Part shown: positions 6,740-8,429 of the stretch, one piece after another
How positions within the stretch are numbered: position 1 is the first letter of the stretch
How the letters are laid out: every line of letters starts with the position of its first letter
From: an uncultured Eubacteriaceae bacterium
GTDB lineage: Bacteria; Bacillota; Clostridia; Oscillospirales; Acutalibacteraceae
Assembly (NCBI GenBank): GCA_937905915.1
Contig: CALCVR010000022.1
Coordinates: 1-8,429, forward strand
Direction of reading: 5' to 3'
DNA length: 8,429 nucleotides
Program-made: the position numbers and the translations under genes
The notes under the pieces: generated by a model
Told to the model about the DNA's origin: nothing
The model's input: only the letters and a program-made list of their open reading frames with translations
Database searches by the model: none

Positions 6740-7954
6740 ATGGACAATCAAAAGAAAGGCAGTGGAAAGGCGCGGCCTACCGGACAGCCCGGCCCTTCAC
6801 AGCAAGGCAAACGTCCTCCGGGGAAGAAACGAGTGCAGACTCGTTCGGGGACGTCGCCTCAAAGGACAGGCCGTCCCAGCAAACCAGGAGGAAAATCATC
6901 CTCTTCCGGCGGGGGAGCAAAGAAATCATCGGGAAGGCCATCCACATCTCCGAAAAGCAAAACATCTCGTCCGTCGCCTCTTCCCAGGAAGGGGGAAGCG
7001 CCATCTTTGGAGGATCGGACCAACCAAGCCCGCAAAATACAGAGCCGTCAAGAGGCCCGGGATCAAAATGGCCGCCGCCACAAACGCAGAAGAAAGGCAT
7101 CCACCCGTTTTTACTCCATTTTAGTGGTGCTGTTTGCCGTGGCCATCGGGGTGACGCTTTGTATGACGGTGTTTTTTAACATCCAAACCATCCAGGTGCA
7201 GGGGGAGACAAGGTACGAAGCGGAGGAGATTATCCGTGCATCCGGCCTTGCAAAAGGGAAGAACCTCCTGTTGGCTGATACCAAAGGAGGGGAGGAAAAT
7301 TTAACGGTTAAACTGCCCTACATTGGTTCAGCCCACATTGTACGTCAGCTTCCCGCTACCATCGTCATTGAGGTGGAGGAAACCACGCCGGCTTATGCCG
7401 TTCAAATGGAGGGCGGATGGGCCATAGCTGATCAGGATGGAAAGACGCTGGAATACCTGCAAGGTCAGGTGCCATCGGTGCCGGTGGTGGTTGGAATCTC
7501 TGTGACGGGGGCACCGCCGGGCTCTCCCATGGAGTTCGAGGATCAAGAGCAAAAGAACAAACTAATCGACTTGACAAAAGCGCTCAAAGAGACTAACCTT
7601 ATAGAGAAAACAAACCAAATGGACTTTACCAATGGATCTGATATCACAGTTTTGTATGACAATCGGATTACGTTAAAGTGTGGCGGAGCGACAGATTTAG
7701 ACGCCAAGATGGCAATGGCAAAGGAAGCCATTGCCAGAAAGGCGCCTGATGGGCAAAAAGCCACTATTGTGCTGACCAGTACCCAAGCTACGGTAAGGTT
7801 TCAGGATGATGATTCCAGTGGAGTAAGCGGGCAATCTTCCTCTTCATCGCCGGAGGGGAGCGGTGCTTCTTCTTCCGCGGAGGATGCTGATGTTTCCTCG
7901 GAAAAAGAAAACAGTAGGGCAGGGGAAAGCAGCGCCCCATCAAGCATGGATTAA
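6740..7954 (+). CDS. ftsQ: Cell division protein FtsQ/DivIB
   Basis: FtsQ/DivIB is a bitopic membrane scaffold of the divisome that binds FtsL and FtsB/DivIC outside the membrane. The product is 404 residues. Seen directly: a cytoplasmic head (1-123) of low complexity, very rich in Lys, Arg, Pro, Ser and Gly; one membrane helix at about 124-146 (FYSILVV to TVFF); then a POTRA-like domain beginning FNIQTIQVQGETRYEAEEI and running to about 217, with VEVEETTPAYAV at its end; a beta-rich FtsQ domain to about 353; and a Ser-rich acidic tail (354-404). Type II topology with the C-terminus outside is inferred. The start at ATG 6740 follows AGGGA (6726-6730) in the last codons of murA; the 5-nt gap suggests coupled translation. 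The POTRA domain, topology and position support the call. The head and tail are longer than in many relatives and are unlikely to be conserved. Confidence 0.93.
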   Translation: MDNQKKGSGKARPTGQPGPSQQGKRPPGKKRVQTRSGTSPQRTGRPSKPGGKSSSSGGGAKKSSGRPSTSPKSKTSRPSPLPRKGEAPSLEDRTNQARKIQSRQEARDQNGRRHKRRRKASTRFYSILVVLFAVAIGVTLCMTVFFNIQTIQVQGETRYEAEEIIRASGLAKGKNLLLADTKGGEENLTVKLPYIGSAHIVRQLPATIVIEVEETTPAYAVQMEGGWAIADQDGKTLEYLQGQVPSVPVVVGISVTGAPPGSPMEFEDQEQKNKLIDLTKALKETNLIEKTNQMDFTNGSDITVLYDNRITLKCGGATDLDAKMAMAKEAIARKAPDGQKATIVLTSTQATVRFQDDDSSGVSGQSSSSSPEGSGASSSAEDADVSSEKENSRAGESSAPSSMD

Positions 7955-7965
7955 AAGGAATGAGG
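7954..7965 (+). promoter_or_regulatory. Ribosome binding region for the TTG start of the DUF881 gene
   Basis: AAAGGAATGAGG overlaps the last base of the ftsQ stop and precedes TTG 7970. It is purine-rich, with GAGG 4 nt and AAAGGA 10 nt before the start, which makes the non-ATG start plausible. Confidence 0.5.
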
Positions 7966-7969
7966 TTTA

Positions 7970-8429
7970 TTGCAAACAAATCCTAAGGAGGACAAGCCCC
8001 TTAAAAAGCCATTGCATAAGATGCCGATGACATTGGCATTGATGCTGGTGCTCATGGTGGTCGGATTTTTGGTAACGCTGCAAATCCGAAGCGTCAATCA
8101 AAATAAAATCACCCAAAGTGCCGCTGACCACAATCGTACCGAAACCATGCAGCAGGATTTAAACGATGCGCTCCAGAAGGTGGATGACCTACAAACCCAG
8201 CTGGCCCGTGCCCGAGCCGATCTGGAGGATCTGAGAAAAGCTGTTGGAGATTCCGACGATACCGCCAAAGTATTGGAGGAGCAGTTGGAAGAGGCTGAAC
8301 GTCTAGCTGGATTAACCGAGCTGGCTGGCCCCGGCATTGTAGTTACCATTCAGGACAAGTCCCAAGCTGGGGAGGATGCCGCTGAAAATCCAGAGAAATA
8401 TATGGTGCACGAGGAAGATTTGCTCCGCA
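7970..8429 (+). CDS. DUF881 family membrane-anchored coiled-coil protein (YlxW/YlxX-like), 3' end outside window
   Basis: The frame is open from TTG 7970 to the window edge, giving 153 residues so far. Seen directly: a short Lys-rich cytoplasmic head (1-19), one membrane helix at about 20-38 (MTLALMLVLMVVGF), a heptad-like coiled coil at about 53-113 (for example LQTQLARARADLEDLRK), and then LAGLTELAGPGIVVTIQD with GPG at 120-122. That last motif is the hallmark opening of the DUF881 domain. In Bacillus two such genes, ylxW and ylxX, follow divIB, so both family and place agree. Molecular function is not established; a role near the divisome is guessed from position only. TTG 7970 is preferred because TGAGG (7961-7965) lies 4 nt and AAAGGA (7954-7959) 10 nt upstream. 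ATG 8021 or 8027 would lack a suitable site and would remove the basic head. Confidence 0.9.
   Translation, partial: MQTNPKEDKPLKKPLHKMPMTLALMLVLMVVGFLVTLQIRSVNQNKITQSAADHNRTETMQQDLNDALQKVDDLQTQLARARADLEDLRKAVGDSDDTAKVLEEQLEEAERLAGLTELAGPGIVVTIQDKSQAGEDAAENPEKYMVHEEDLLR

Noticed and set aside
6777..7124. Open frames on both strands overlapping the start of ftsQ
   Set aside because: The ftsQ head is low in complexity and GC-rich, so stop codons are rare in all frames. The ftsQ frame joins directly to a membrane helix and POTRA-like domain, while the others lead nowhere.
7985..7991. Perfect AAGGAGG that looks like a Shine-Dalgarno
   Set aside because: It lies inside the DUF881 frame as Lys-Glu-Asp codons, and no start codon in any frame lies 4-12 nt downstream.

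Overview
The window is one stretch of a bacterial division and cell wall (dcw) gene cluster. All genes lie on the + strand and are packed like an operon. In order they are: the 3' end of murE, murF, mraY, an ftsW/spoVE-type SEDS gene, murG, murA, ftsQ/divIB, and the 5' part of a DUF881 (YlxW/YlxX-like) gene. I see no mobile element, CRISPR array, tRNA or rRNA, and no credible gene on the - strand.

Several things suggest a member of the Firmicutes, most likely a Clostridia-type anaerobe. Shine-Dalgarno sequences are strong and purine-rich (for example AAGGAGGAGA). GTG and TTG are likely starts for two genes. The divIB-type gene is followed by a DUF881 gene, as in Bacillus (divIB-ylxW-ylxX). 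FtsQ has a long basic cytoplasmic head. Base composition by eye is a little above 50% GC. The DNPR motif in MurE points to meso-diaminopimelate peptidoglycan. Species cannot be read from this window.

Layout: 1-407 is the C-terminal part of murE. murF follows after 45 nt, and mraY overlaps murF by 7 nt. A 70-nt gap, where many dcw clusters carry murD, leads to ftsW. A 91-nt gap with two tandem hairpins separates ftsW from murG. A 116-nt gap with several competing short inverted repeats separates murG from murA. murA and ftsQ are only 5 nt apart, and the DUF881 gene starts 15 nt after ftsQ and runs off the end.

Together the genes cover much of the peptidoglycan precursor pathway. MurA commits UDP-GlcNAc. 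MurE and MurF add residue 3 and D-Ala-D-Ala to the stem peptide. MraY makes lipid I, MurG makes lipid II, and FtsW polymerises lipid II at the septum. FtsQ/DivIB is the divisome scaffold. murB, murC, murD and ftsZ are not in the window.

This is mostly conserved core biology, and I do not see a new system. The points worth a second look are the missing murD, murA in the slot that murB holds in Bacillus, the two structured gaps, and the low-complexity head and tail of FtsQ.
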